From positions 3,442-43,735 of the forward strand of contig KE159527.1 in NCBI GenBank assembly GCA_000403215.2: a DNA stretch of 40,294 nucleotides, written 5' to 3'. The translations under genes were made by a program, and so were the position numbers. This DNA comes from Lachnospiraceae bacterium A4. GTDB lineage: Bacteria > Bacillota > Clostridia > Lachnospirales > Lachnospiraceae. Below, in pieces: positions 17,450-26,186 of the stretch; the first letter of the stretch is position 1, and every line of letters begins with the position of its first letter. The notes beneath the pieces were generated by a model. That model worked only from the letters and a program-made list of their open reading frames with translations, had not been told where the DNA came from and did not search any database.

Positions 17450-17537
17450 AAATAAGGATGCTGCCGATAGACGGTTAGCCCGGTCAAATTTTGGTTAAAT
17501 AACCGCTAAGTTTGCGAGGCTTGGGCGGTTATTTTTT
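17450..17537 (+). ncRNA. Small RNA, putative type I antitoxin
   Basis: About 88 nt from the promoter at 17415 to an intrinsic terminator: AATAACCGC (17498-17506) pairs with GCGGTTATT (17525-17533), then T residues. The last part overlaps, in antisense, the 3' end of the tiny toxin gene at 17529, so both genes share the terminator. Its 5' part (CTGCCGATAGACGGTTAGCC, 17461-17480) repeats the 5' part of the toxin message (CTGCCATAACGGTAGGCGG..., 17730 downward). Because the repeats are inverted in the DNA, they are the same sequence in both RNAs, not complementary. TAACCGC (17500-17506) is complementary to GCGGTTA in that 5' toxin region, giving a second possible contact. The layout is like par/fst loci. 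Confidence 0.6.
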
Positions 17538-17630
17538 TGTGTTGTTACTTCCGATAGCATATCCAAGTCCAAATGCGGTCAGTACAAGACTAATTACCGC
17601 TATCAGACTGTCAATCGTCATCATTCGCAT
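17529..17630 (-). CDS. Tiny hydrophobic peptide, putative type I toxin
   Basis: 33 codons from 17630 (31 from the better-spaced ATG at 17624): short N-terminus, one membrane span SLIAVISLVLTAFGLGYAIG and a polar, basic tail SNNTKK. This is the plan of Fst/holin-like type I toxins, which insert in the membrane and collapse its potential. The ribosome site GAGGG stands eight bases before ATG 17624 and can pair with CCCTC segments of the 5' leader. The leader has strong hairpins (17680-17700 and 17652-17668), as expected for a message whose translation is held back. The stop codon lies inside the shared terminator. Family membership is by plan and composition, not a search. Confidence 0.6.
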   Translation of the reverse strand: MRMMTIDSLIAVISLVLTAFGLGYAIGSNNTKK

Positions 17631-17743
17631 CACCCTCTTCTGTCCATATTACTGTATTTCGTACAGTTCTCTATGTAATCGGAGGGTCACAGTCCCTCCG
17701 CAGAGGGCTAACCGCCTACCGTTATGGCAGTACCCATGAAGGT

Positions 17744-17771
17744 ATTATAGCAGAAATGGGCAATGCTGCAA
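17744..17771 (-). promoter_or_regulatory. Promoter of the toxin message
   Basis: On the minus strand TTGCAG (17771-17766), 16 bases, TATAAT (17749-17744). The message would begin near 17736, giving a leader of about 110 bases and a total of about 240 nt to the shared terminator. Confidence 0.6.
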
Positions 17772-17804
17772 TTCATTTGTATGTATTAAGCTAATTAAAT
17801 CAGA

Positions 17805-17839
17805 AGAAGCAGCCCCGCTTACAAGCTAAGGCTGCTTCT
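17805..17839 (-). terminator. Terminator after the small gene at 17863
   Basis: AGAAGCAGCC (17805-17814) and GGCTGCTTCT (17830-17839) form a 10-bp stem. On the minus strand it is followed by TCTGATTTAATT, only moderately T-rich. It ends the two-gene transcript 18614-17863. Confidence 0.6.
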
Positions 17840-17862
17840 CCTCCAAATCTTACATCTTGAGC

Positions 17863-18066
17863 TTACATTATGGTATCGCCATCACTGATTTTCTGTATGA
17901 GCTGCTGCATTTCCTCTTTGCTTTTTACATCTTTGCTTCTGGCGATTACCTGCTCTTTTTCGTACTCTGTCATCTTACCGTAATGATTGATTGCCTGTTC
18001 GTCCATCGCCATGCCAAACGCCAGACCAAGCGGCAATCCACTCTGCAAATTATCTGTATAATCCAT
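17863..18066 (-). CDS. Small soluble protein of unknown function
   Basis: 67 residues: a short Gly/Ala-rich start (LQSGLPLGLAFGMAMDEQA) and a Lys/Glu-rich helical C-terminus (MTEYEKEQVIARSKDVKSKE). I have the impression that similar small proteins occur widely in Lachnospiraceae without assigned function. GAGGTG precedes the ATG. It lies 101 bases after the 18168-18614 gene on the same strand and before a terminator. Confidence 0.7.
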   Translation of the reverse strand: MDYTDNLQSGLPLGLAFGMAMDEQAINHYGKMTEYEKEQVIARSKDVKSKEEMQQLIQKISDGDTIM

Positions 18067-18167
18067 TCTTGCACCTCATATTCATCTCTGATTACGCTAT
18101 GAAAGTAAACTCCAATTTCAAATGGATTTTACTCTCATAGCATTGCCATGCTGAGGCGTTCCTATGC

Positions 18168-18614
18168 TCATAAGAGGATATTACCAGTTTTTGCATCTGA
18201 CAGCATTTGATCAGCCAGTTCTTCAGAAGTGCCGTCAAGCTGCATAATATAATCAATCGCATAGGGCAGTGATAATGATTTATATAATAAATTTTCATAA
18301 AATGACAGTTTGCCGTCCTCTCCATTATAAAAAGCATCTGACATGACACTGACAATTTCGATCAGTTCCTCCCTTGTCAAATCCTGAACAAGCGGCGCTT
18401 CCTGCACCAGAGTTTCCTCTGCAAGCACCTCCAAATCCGTATGACTCCAGTATTCGGAAAACTCCGTCTCATCCTGTCTCTTTCCCGTCAGTTCTTCAAG
18501 TTTACGCAGCGCCTCTGCAATATCGCCCTCCCCATTGGCAATCTGCTCAATCAGTTCTTCTGCCAGTTCTAACTTTTCTGCATCTGGTTTCGGATAGATC
18601 AGTTCCTTTCTCAT
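18168..18614 (-). CDS. Acidic hypothetical protein
   Basis: 148 residues, strongly acidic and probably all helical (KLELAEELIEQIANGEGDIAEALRKLEEL; later LTREELIEIVSVMSD). No membrane segment, signal peptide or recognised catalytic motif. AGGAGG stands before the ATG. It is the first gene of a likely two-gene transcript with 17863-18066. Function not recognised. Confidence 0.65.
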   Translation of the reverse strand: MRKELIYPKPDAEKLELAEELIEQIANGEGDIAEALRKLEELTGKRQDETEFSEYWSHTDLEVLAEETLVQEAPLVQDLTREELIEIVSVMSDAFYNGEDGKLSFYENLLYKSLSLPYAIDYIMQLDGTSEELADQMLSDAKTGNILL

Positions 18615-18788
18615 TGGTCATTCCTCCTAGTATAATAATGATATAGCAACAAGAGCTATAGTTAATAAGTTACAAAGACAAGTCAAACAGATAGCTGAAG
18701 GGGAATATTCCTTCCACCATCAGATGCTGTCAATAAAAAGATTTATCATGTCTGAGGTTTCCTTAATGCACCAGACAAAATATTGAGG

Positions 18789-18794
18789 TATAAT
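18789..18794 (+). promoter_or_regulatory. -10 box inside the IS110 left end
   Basis: TATAAT with no strong -35 at the right distance. It would start an RNA near 18801 across the structured 190-base region before the transposase. Confidence 0.35.
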
Positions 18795-18800
18795 CATCGA

Positions 18801-18992
18801 AGGCAGGATCATTGACGTTTCCTCCTTGGGAACCAGTGGTTTTCCACTGGCCATACCTCTTAGAAAGTCTGTCAGTCCATTCGGTGGTGATTTATGTTTT
18901 GGCTGGTTGGGAAGCCCCAGGCTATACCTGTATAAGCCGCTAGGTTGTGTATCCGCCTTTTGGAAATGGATGCCTGCCGGAAAGGATATATA
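18801..18992 (+). ncRNA. Putative IS110 bridge RNA region
   Basis: About 190 gene-free bases between a TATAAT and the transposase start, with clear secondary structure, for example CCAGTGG (18833-18839) and CCACTGG (18844-18850). IS110-group elements encode in this position a guide (bridge) RNA of about 180 nt whose loops specify target and donor DNA. Position and length fit; loop-to-DNA matches could not be tested because the element ends are uncertain. The bases from 18660 to 18788 probably include the left boundary. Confidence 0.45.
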
Positions 18993-18994
18993 CC

Positions 18995-20329
18995 ATGCAA
19001 TACCAGAAAGTACTTCAGATGCTTAACTGCATACCTTATCTCTCAGTCGGACTTGATGTCGGCGCAGATTTCACCTGGATGTCCATCATGCTCCCCAATG
19101 GCACGCTTACCGGTAAGCCGTTTAAGATCATACATTCCGATCCGCAGTCCCGGGAGCTCGCCGTCACAAAAATAAAGGAAGCACAGGAAATGTATTCTCT
19201 CAAAAGCCGCTGCTTCCTCGAGTCTACCGGGATATACCACATCCCGCTTCTGTGCTTCCTACATGATAAGGGTTTTGACTGCTCCGTCATTAATCCTATC
19301 ATTACTAAGAATAGCACAAATTCGAACATAAGGAAACTGCATAATGATAAATTTGATTCAAAAAAGGCAGCAAGGGTTGGGCTTGATGCTTCTCTTAAGA
19401 CTTCTATCGTCCCTGATGACGAAATCATCGACCTTCGGAACCTGGTGCGCGACTACTATTACTACAAAGATCTGCAGTCTGCTGTTGTCCTGAAACTGAA
19501 TGCGGAACTTAAGGTGTCCTTTCCCGCATACCTGCAGGTATTCAGCAAAATCACGACACTGACTTCCCTTAAACTTCTTGAATCATACCCCCTTGCTACG
19601 GACATGCTTGCCGCAGCAAAGGACGAGATTGTCAAAACAATCAGGGAAACTGCACATTTTGGTGAAAAATATGCCCTCTCCAAATATGAGGCCATTTTTA
19701 TCGCTGCAGAAGACGCCGCTGTTTTTGGACGTGCACTCCCAAGTAATGCCCTCCGAATCAGGCTGTATATAGAAACTTACCGTGAGTACCAGAAACATCT
19801 TGATTCCATACTTGAAGAGCTTCATAAAGCAGTGGATGGATTACAGGGAAAACCGGTCCATAACCAGATCTGCCTTATCCAGTCCCTGCGGGGTGTAGGT
19901 TTCCTGAGCGCAGTTGTGCTGATTGCAGAAATGGGTTCCTTTGAACTGTTTTCTTCCCCTAAAAAACTTTATGCCTACTTTGGACTGGATCCTGCTGTAA
20001 AACAGTCAGGCAAATTCAATGGGGACAGGGTACATATGTCCAAGAGGGGTTCCAGCCTTGCCAGACGCATCCTGCATATGGCGGCACTCAATAACCTTAA
20101 AGTTGATAGGGGTACGAAAATGCCCGTAAACCCAGTCATTCATAGTTACTATACCGACAAATGCAGGAGCAAGAAAAAAAATGTGGCTGTCGGGGCTGTG
20201 ATGCATAAAATCTGCAACATCATTTTTGCCATGCTCAGGGATAATAAGCCGTTTGAAATGATCACACCACAGGAGCATTGTAAACGCTATGAAGTTGACC
20301 ATCCTTCAAAACCAGACAATGCAGCCTAA
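18995..20329 (+). CDS. IS110-family transposase (DEDD recombinase)
   Basis: 444 residues. The N-terminal RuvC-like domain shows the acidic residues in VGLDVGADFTWMSI, FLESTGIYHIPLL and NDKFDSKKAARV. The C-terminal Transposase_20 domain has LRGVGFLSAVVLIAEMG, YFGLDPAVKQSG and MSKRGSSLARRI, the last with the conserved catalytic Ser. The start is ATG 18995 (MQYQKVLQML) behind AAAGGA; the frame is open further upstream to 18947. It inserts DNA using a bridge RNA without terminal inverted repeats. Full length, no stops, so possibly active. It stands between a small gene and the SDR promoter and disrupts nothing visible. Confidence 0.92.
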   Translation: MQYQKVLQMLNCIPYLSVGLDVGADFTWMSIMLPNGTLTGKPFKIIHSDPQSRELAVTKIKEAQEMYSLKSRCFLESTGIYHIPLLCFLHDKGFDCSVINPIITKNSTNSNIRKLHNDKFDSKKAARVGLDASLKTSIVPDDEIIDLRNLVRDYYYYKDLQSAVVLKLNAELKVSFPAYLQVFSKITTLTSLKLLESYPLATDMLAAAKDEIVKTIRETAHFGEKYALSKYEAIFIAAEDAAVFGRALPSNALRIRLYIETYREYQKHLDSILEELHKAVDGLQGKPVHNQICLIQSLRGVGFLSAVVLIAEMGSFELFSSPKKLYAYFGLDPAVKQSGKFNGDRVHMSKRGSSLARRILHMAALNNLKVDRGTKMPVNPVIHSYYTDKCRSKKKNVAVGAVMHKICNIIFAMLRDNKPFEMITPQEHCKRYEVDHPSKPDNAA

Positions 20330-20509
20330 ATGCCAGACATAATTTTAAATTTCCACACAGGTGGGTTTATTAAAGTTACCCTTTTTTAGAAACTGGCACA
20401 AATAAATTTTTTTAATAAATTTCTCAAATTACTTATTGACATTTCTTAGCTGGACTATTAATACAATCATATTTTATATTCTTTTTTCCTGTATTTATTT
20501 GATCGCATA

Positions 20510-20518
20510 TGTTATAAT
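20510..20518 (+). promoter_or_regulatory. Extended -10 promoter of the SDR gene
   Basis: TGTTATAAT, an extended -10 (TGn plus consensus TATAAT), about 50 bases before the SDR ATG. A TTGACA further upstream (near 20447) could drive a second start. Confidence 0.6.
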
Positions 20519-20568
20519 TAAGATAACGCAAAAATCAAAAAAATCAAAAACATTCAGGAGGTAATCAT

Positions 20569-21333
20569 ATGGGCAGACTTGACGGAAAGGTAGCAGTGAT
20601 CACAGGAGGCAACTCAGGCATCGGTGCCTGCGCAGCAGAGCTTTTTGCAAAGGAGGGCGCAAAGGTAGTCATCTCAGCGCGAAGGGTAGAACAGCTCGAG
20701 GCGGTGGCTGACAAAATCAAAGCAGCAGGCGGCGAGGCATTGGCAGTTCCCTGCGACATCTCAGACAAGGCACAGTGCAGTGCCGTGATCACTAAAACGC
20801 TTGAAACCTTTGGCACTGTGGATATTCTGGTAAACAATGCGGGTGTCGTTGACAGCGGCATTGAAGCGGTTGAAAAAGTAACTGATGAAACAATTGACAC
20901 ACTGATCGACATCAATACCAAGGGCACGCTCTACATGACAAGAGAGGCGGCAAAAGTGATGGTCGGGAAAAAGACCGGCTCTATTGTGAATGTTGCCAGT
21001 GTGGCAGGCTACACTGGCGGCGGCGGTGTGGCTTATGTGGCAAGCAAGGCGGCAATGATTGGCATGACCAAAAATATCGCGATGCGCTGTGCCAGCGTCA
21101 ACGTGCGCTGCAACGCCCTCTGTCCGGGCAGCGTCGTGACACCGATGACAATGGGCATGAAGAAGGAAAATCTCGACCCGGATATGATGGGGGCGATGGC
21201 AAAACATGCCGACTTATCCCTGCCAGTGTGTATGCCGGAGGAGGTTGCCAATGCGATTCTGTTCCTTGCAGGCGACGAGTCCTCTGCAATCACAGGACAG
21301 ATAATTGTTATCGACCACGGCGCTGATCTGTAA
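20569..21333 (+). CDS. Short-chain dehydrogenase/reductase (SDR)
   Basis: 254 residues, classical SDR size. Cofactor loop TGGNSGIG, NNAG structural motif, catalytic Ser in VNVASVAG and YxxxK in AYVASKAA; DISDKAQC follows the second strand. ARR after strand 2 (ISARRVEQ) suggests NADP(H) preference. It reduces or oxidises a ketone or hydroxyl group, but the substrate cannot be read from the sequence; 3-oxoacyl-ACP reductases and hydroxysteroid dehydrogenases share this form. AGGAGG lies before the ATG. It has its own promoter and a strong terminator, so it is monocistronic. Confidence 0.88.
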   Translation: MGRLDGKVAVITGGNSGIGACAAELFAKEGAKVVISARRVEQLEAVADKIKAAGGEALAVPCDISDKAQCSAVITKTLETFGTVDILVNNAGVVDSGIEAVEKVTDETIDTLIDINTKGTLYMTREAAKVMVGKKTGSIVNVASVAGYTGGGGVAYVASKAAMIGMTKNIAMRCASVNVRCNALCPGSVVTPMTMGMKKENLDPDMMGAMAKHADLSLPVCMPEEVANAILFLAGDESSAITGQIIVIDHGADL

Positions 21334-21370
21334 CACGCTGATATTATTGGACACTTTTTAATAGTTTCAG

Positions 21371-21423
21371 GGACTCTCAGAAACAGATTTGATCATCGTA
21401 TCTGTTTCTGAGAGTCCTTTTTT
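21371..21423. terminator. 18-bp stem terminator between SDR and hydrogenase
   Basis: GGACTCTCAGAAACAGAT (21371-21388) and its perfect complement (21400-21417), followed by TTTTTT on the plus strand. It stands between two convergent genes and ends the SDR message. Confidence 0.9.
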
Positions 21424-22930
21424 ATTCCTTCAAGCACTCCGGCTGGCGCACTTCCTGTCCCGGAAGTTTTTGTTCGGAAGAATTTTTGAAGCTGAGCAAA
21501 TCTTTTGTCGCTGTCGGAATCGCAATGTTCGTACCTGCCCCGGCTACACAGCCGCCCGGACACGCCATTCCTTCAATCAGGCAGCCGTTTTTCTTGCCAG
21601 CCTTCGCAAGCATCAAAATCTTCTTGCACTCAGAGAGACTCTCAGCATGTTCGATATGAATCTCTGTGTCAGGATAATACTCTTTGATACATCCCTCAAT
21701 AGCGCTGGCAACGCCGCCTGCTACACCGTAGCCGCGCCCGGCAGCCGTCGCATCGTTCATGGCATCCATCGCCTTGATCTCCTCTAATAAAATACCCTTC
21801 GCCTCAAACATGCCCGTCAGCTCCTCAAAAGTGATCACAAAGTCCACATCTGAGCGGATTGTCCTGCGGCTTGCCTCGAGCTTCTTGCTGGCACAGGGGC
21901 CGATAAATACCACACTGGCGTCTGGGTGTTTCTCCTTGATGACTCTGGCAGTCGCCACCATCGGCGTCAGCGCATTGCTGATTTTATCAATCGTTTCCGG
22001 GAAAAATTTCTTGGCAAGCATCGACCATGAAGGACAGCATGAGGTAAGCAGAAATGGCACTTCACCTGTCGCGACCTCTTTCACATAGTGCTCCGCCTCT
22101 GTCATGGCGCCCATATCGGCGCCGATTGCCGTCTCATACACATCAAAGAAGCCTAATTCCTTGAGTGCGGTCTTTAACATATCCGGTGTCACCTTGGGTC
22201 CAAACTGCCCCACAAACGCAGGCGCCACCTGCGCAATGATTTTTCTGCCTGACTGCATCGCGCGGATCAACTGAAAAATCTGCGATTTATCGGCGATAGC
22301 GCCAAATGGACAACTCACCATACACTGCCCGCAGGAAACACATTTTTCATCGTCGATCACAGCCCTGCCGTGGCTGTCAGAGTGAATCGCATTCACGCCA
22401 CAGTGTGCAAGGCATGGACGCTGCTGGTGGGAAATCGCATCATAGGGACATACAGTCTTACACTTACCGCACTTGATACATTTCTCCTGATCAATTACAG
22501 AGCGCCCGTTTTTCATCGTGATCGCGCCTCTAGGACAAACCTCGTTACACGGATGGGCAAGACAACCCATACATTTGTCTGTAACCTCGTACTGGTTCTC
22601 TGGACACGCATTGCATGCAGATGCAATCACCTGCATCAAAGGCGGCTCATAATACTTTTCGTCAATATTACTCTCCTCCACGCCCTGACTGACCTGAACT
22701 GGCTCGTCCTCCGGGCGAAGCGACATTCCCATCGCAAGGCGTGTGCGCTCGCGGATAATCTCCCGCTCACGATAAATATTATCCCAATAAGGTGAGTTTT
22801 CTGCATCTGCGAGCTTATAGGGAAGTGCCTCCATATCATCCACCAGATTTGTGGAATGATATGCCATATTTGCCACTTCTCTGAAAATCGCGCGCCGTGT
22901 TTTACGGACCTGTGTATCTATCCCTCTCAT
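21422..22930 (-). CDS. [FeFe] hydrogenase with ferredoxin-type domains
   Basis: 502 residues. It reduces protons to H2 with electrons from ferredoxin, the usual electron sink of fermenting Clostridia. Cys-rich modules span residues 106-210 (CNACPENQYEVTDKCMGC, CIKCGKCKTVCP, CVSCGQCMVSCP). H-cluster motifs follow: TSCCPSW at about 296-302, GPCASKKLEA at about 344-353 and EGMACPGGC at about 453-461. The single-subunit form with this N-terminal arrangement resembles the group B hydrogenases common in gut Clostridia; that grouping is inference. AGGAGG precedes the ATG. Maturases HydE, HydF and HydG are not in the window. Oxygen-sensitive and cytosolic. Confidence 0.93.
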   Translation of the reverse strand: MRGIDTQVRKTRRAIFREVANMAYHSTNLVDDMEALPYKLADAENSPYWDNIYREREIIRERTRLAMGMSLRPEDEPVQVSQGVEESNIDEKYYEPPLMQVIASACNACPENQYEVTDKCMGCLAHPCNEVCPRGAITMKNGRSVIDQEKCIKCGKCKTVCPYDAISHQQRPCLAHCGVNAIHSDSHGRAVIDDEKCVSCGQCMVSCPFGAIADKSQIFQLIRAMQSGRKIIAQVAPAFVGQFGPKVTPDMLKTALKELGFFDVYETAIGADMGAMTEAEHYVKEVATGEVPFLLTSCCPSWSMLAKKFFPETIDKISNALTPMVATARVIKEKHPDASVVFIGPCASKKLEASRRTIRSDVDFVITFEELTGMFEAKGILLEEIKAMDAMNDATAAGRGYGVAGGVASAIEGCIKEYYPDTEIHIEHAESLSECKKILMLAKAGKKNGCLIEGMACPGGCVAGAGTNIAIPTATKDLLSFKNSSEQKLPGQEVRQPECLKE

Positions 22931-23057
22931 AGCTTAGCCTCCTGCGTATCAAAATTTCTATATCTGAAATAACTCTGAACAGTATTATTTTGACATATTT
23001 TTAACAATAATTCAATATGGCGGTACAATTTTTTTCATGCTGGCTTTTTCATGGCCA

Positions 23058-23801
23058 TCAAAAAGCTTCCTCCGTGATCTTGGCACAGTCCTCCGGCGAG
23101 AATACGTACTCACTCTGATATTGTTTTCTAAGCTCTGCCATGGGCATTCCAGACAGCGCATTTTGTATATCCCGCTGCAATAAGGAGATGACCTCACAAA
23201 ATGTCGGTGTGTTATAAACCTCCTGAGACCATTTTTCTAAAACATTGGCAGTGCAGTCGGGCGCTTCGTCCATCTCCTCCAGAAAAGGAACTTTGAGATC
23301 TGCGAGATCACAATCCACGATCGACTGAACACAATTCCAGTCAATGATGTGCTCTCTGATTTCCTCAAATAAAGAAGAAGCATCTATTAAAAAAATATTA
23401 TAATAAGGCTCCCCTTCTGCCCAGTTCCAAAAATACTGCGCCTTAAAGTCATAATATGCCTCGTCCTTGTCCAATTTCTCCGTATCGCCTGTTGCAATCT
23501 CAATCACTACGGCGTCCAGACAGTCTGCAAACCGCATAAATTCAGACGGCTCTATTTTTCCCTCCTGATAATCCCACAGCATTTCCATAATAGTCTCCAA
23601 AATCTCTGGCGCAGGAATTTCAGGCACCATCAGGCGGTAAGAATTCCACCATCGTGTAAAGATCAAAAGCTGCGCATTGATTGTCACTTCAAATGGATAT
23701 GCCGCAAAGCATTCCTCCGCCAAATCTTTCAAATCAAGAATGAATTTGGACTTCTCTGCGCCGCTCAGTGCTGCAAAATCAATTTCGTGTAGTTTTGCCA
23801 T
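23058..23801 (-). CDS. Hypothetical protein after glycogen debranching gene
   Basis: 247 residues from MAKLHEIDF, acidic, Trp-rich (FTRWWNSYRL, QYFWNWAEGEP) and largely helical; no signal peptide or membrane segment. Not recognised. I use ATG 23801 because AGAGGGAG stands nine bases before it; the ATG at 23810 touches that site. Only 15 bases separate it from the debranching gene upstream, so the two are co-transcribed, but this gives no clear role. Confidence 0.65.
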   Translation of the reverse strand: MAKLHEIDFAALSGAEKSKFILDLKDLAEECFAAYPFEVTINAQLLIFTRWWNSYRLMVPEIPAPEILETIMEMLWDYQEGKIEPSEFMRFADCLDAVVIEIATGDTEKLDKDEAYYDFKAQYFWNWAEGEPYYNIFLIDASSLFEEIREHIIDWNCVQSIVDCDLADLKVPFLEEMDEAPDCTANVLEKWSQEVYNTPTFCEVISLLQRDIQNALSGMPMAELRKQYQSEYVFSPEDCAKITEEAF

Positions 23802-23816
23802 TTCGAACATCTCCCT

Positions 23817-25814
23817 CTACATTCTTTCGTAATCATATACTGCCCGCAGAAGCTCCGTCACACTCCATGCCTGCGCGAAACACCCTCTTGACACTGTTGG
23901 CGTCTCCCCGTCGTAAATCTCTGCAATCTGGGACACACAGCCTTCTCTAAGCCATGCATTTAGCGCCTCAAAGCCTTCTGCCAGCTCGGTCTGTATGCGC
24001 TCTTTTTCCGCCATGTCCTCACACTTCCCTGCATAACGAATGCAGGCTCTGTAATATGCCCCCAGCGGAAATGCCCACACGGTTCCTTGATGATACGCCC
24101 TGTCGCGCTCCTCCATCGGTCCGATGTAAACGCGGTGAAAATCAGGGTCCTCCTTTGCCAGCGTGCGCAGGCCAACCGTCGTGTACAGCTCATCTTTGAC
24201 TTTTTTGAGAATGGACGCCTCCTTTTCAGCAGAAAGCATGGTAAACGGCATGGTCAGCGCCCAGATTTGGTTGCACCGGATTTGATTTTCATCATTCCCG
24301 CCCGACAGTACATCTTTTAAACACTGTTCGTTTTCGTTCCAGAATTTCTCCTGAAATGCATCTTTGACCTTTGAGGCAAGCTCTTGGTAGTTCGAATCCT
24401 GTGTAAGCGCATACATCACCATCAGTGCACTGTACCAGTACGCATTGATCTCCACAGGCTTACCATGTCTTGGCGTCGGCAGGAAATCACCCACACGCAC
24501 ATCCATCCATGTGAGCTGCTCGAGCCCCGCACCTGCCATGACCAGACCATCGCTGTCCATGCCGATGTGAAAATCTGTGCCATGTTGATATCCGTCAATA
24601 ATCTGTTTTAATACAGGCAGCAGCTCGTCCCGAAATGCCTTGTCGCCAGAGTACTCCAGATATTCATACACTGCATTCACAAACAGCAGCGGCGCATCTG
24701 CCGAATTGTACATCGGATTCTCACCGCCCTCTGGAAACAGATTGGGCAGCAGTCCATTTTTCACATATTTGGCAAACGTCCGAAGAATGCTCTTGCACTC
24801 CTCAAAGCGTCCAGTCACCAGTGTCGCTCCTGCGAGCGAAATCATGGTATCCCGTCCCCAGTCCTCAAAAAACGGATAGCCCGCGATAATGCTTTTGCCA
24901 TCTGTAGAATCCCGCCGCACGACATACGCATCTGCACTCAGCACAAGCTGCCGTCCAAGGTCTGAGGACAGATTTGCCTGTGTGAGCAGTTGGCTTTTGC
25001 GCGCGCTGTTCTGGCGCATAAACTCGTGATAGCATTCTTGTGCACAGGCATCTGGCTTCTCGGCGCTAAGCAGAAGATAGATGTTCTTTGATGTACAGTT
25101 TAACGTACAGTTCACAAAAGCATTGCCAAATGCCACTCGCCCGTCGCGCTCATCCTGCGAGAAATACATCTCTCCAAACAAATGCGCCGGCTCTTGTGAC
25201 AGTGCCGCATTCGTCGCAAGATAAAGCTGCCTATCCCCGCCTGTGATACAGTACTGCTTGTCCTGTGCGCCCGCTGCTGCCTCATCACACAGCGCAAGCT
25301 TATATTCCTCGAGTTGCTGTACGGCATCAAACTCTTCTTTTTTGGAAGTGAAACGAAACAGCGGCGTCAGTTCCAAAGACACCTCCTTCCCAGACGGATT
25401 GTCCAGCTCATACCACAGAGCAACTGTATTTTTGCCATGCACCATCAACAAGTGCTTCCTGACCGTCACTTCGCTGACATGGAATGTCCAGACAGGTGCC
25501 TTTTCGTCCAAATCGTCATAGACAAATTGCTCCAAGTACCGAAATCCCTCATAATCTTTTCCTGACTGCATACGCTGTGATGTCAATATATACTCCTGAC
25601 CATCTATGACCAGCTTTTCGAAAATATTTGACACCAGATGTTCTCTGACATTCGGCGCCCTCTTCGCGGACATCAGAAGCGCCTGATCACCCCTTGCTGC
25701 CGCCCCGATCACAGACAGACTGCTGTAACCGCCCAGTCCGTTTGTGAGCAGATAACAGTCCTTTTCCCCTTCCGTTATGTTTGTCCAGTTCTTTTTGTCA
25801 AATTCAAATCTCAT
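23817..25814 (-). CDS. Glycogen debranching enzyme, amylo-alpha-1,6-glucosidase
   Basis: 665 residues. The N-terminal beta-rich domain has LLTNGLGGYSSLS, typical of bacterial and archaeal GDE; the C-terminal (alpha/alpha)6 glucosidase domain has PFFEDWGRDTMISLAG, LLPNLFPEGGENPMYNSADAPL and GCVSQIAEIYDGETP, with acidic residues matching the GH133 catalytic pair. It removes alpha-1,6 branches from glycogen or limit dextrins, releasing glucose. Cytosolic. ATG 25814 with AAAGGGAT upstream. The other glycogen genes are not in the window. Confidence 0.9.
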   Translation of the reverse strand: MRFEFDKKNWTNITEGEKDCYLLTNGLGGYSSLSVIGAAARGDQALLMSAKRAPNVREHLVSNIFEKLVIDGQEYILTSQRMQSGKDYEGFRYLEQFVYDDLDEKAPVWTFHVSEVTVRKHLLMVHGKNTVALWYELDNPSGKEVSLELTPLFRFTSKKEEFDAVQQLEEYKLALCDEAAAGAQDKQYCITGGDRQLYLATNAALSQEPAHLFGEMYFSQDERDGRVAFGNAFVNCTLNCTSKNIYLLLSAEKPDACAQECYHEFMRQNSARKSQLLTQANLSSDLGRQLVLSADAYVVRRDSTDGKSIIAGYPFFEDWGRDTMISLAGATLVTGRFEECKSILRTFAKYVKNGLLPNLFPEGGENPMYNSADAPLLFVNAVYEYLEYSGDKAFRDELLPVLKQIIDGYQHGTDFHIGMDSDGLVMAGAGLEQLTWMDVRVGDFLPTPRHGKPVEINAYWYSALMVMYALTQDSNYQELASKVKDAFQEKFWNENEQCLKDVLSGGNDENQIRCNQIWALTMPFTMLSAEKEASILKKVKDELYTTVGLRTLAKEDPDFHRVYIGPMEERDRAYHQGTVWAFPLGAYYRACIRYAGKCEDMAEKERIQTELAEGFEALNAWLREGCVSQIAEIYDGETPTVSRGCFAQAWSVTELLRAVYDYERM

Positions 25815-26186
25815 ACAAATCCCTTTCTTATCGATGTACTCCTCGTTTTACTGATATCAATAGCATATCACAGAATAAAGCGGAACTAAAAGCTTTTCAT
25901 CAAAATATTTTCAAATATTTTACTTGAAGAACCACTTTATACGTGATATAGTTACAAAACACTCGTGCTACAAGCTGCGAACCATGTTGCGGACACTCAT
26001 ATCTTCTACGAAAAAGCTCTATCAGCTTGCTTTCAGACAGTTACAGTATTAAAAATTTATAACGTGGCTTGCATATTCTTCCAGAAAAAGTTAGTATGAT
26101 ATATAGATGTACTTTAACATACTAAATCATGAAAGATTTTTATTTTTCTACAGTTCCTAAGATTACTAAATAGAAAGGACGGCTTT
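25815..26186. other. Gene-free divergent region
   Basis: AT-rich gap between the divergent debranching and antiporter genes. It contains the antiporter promoter near 26069-26097 and its ribosome site AAAGGA. No gene, and no c-di-AMP or other riboswitch that I could recognise, although K+ transporters often have one. Confidence 0.5.
26069..26097 (+). promoter_or_regulatory. Promoter of the K+/H+ antiporter
   Basis: TTGCAT (26069-26074), 17 bases, TAGTAT (26092-26097), about 90 bases before the ATG. Confidence 0.55.

Noticed and set aside
25815-26186. A c-di-AMP (ydaO) riboswitch before the K+/H+ antiporter
   Set aside because: I could not find its conserved core or a terminator in the leader; only a promoter and ribosome site are visible.
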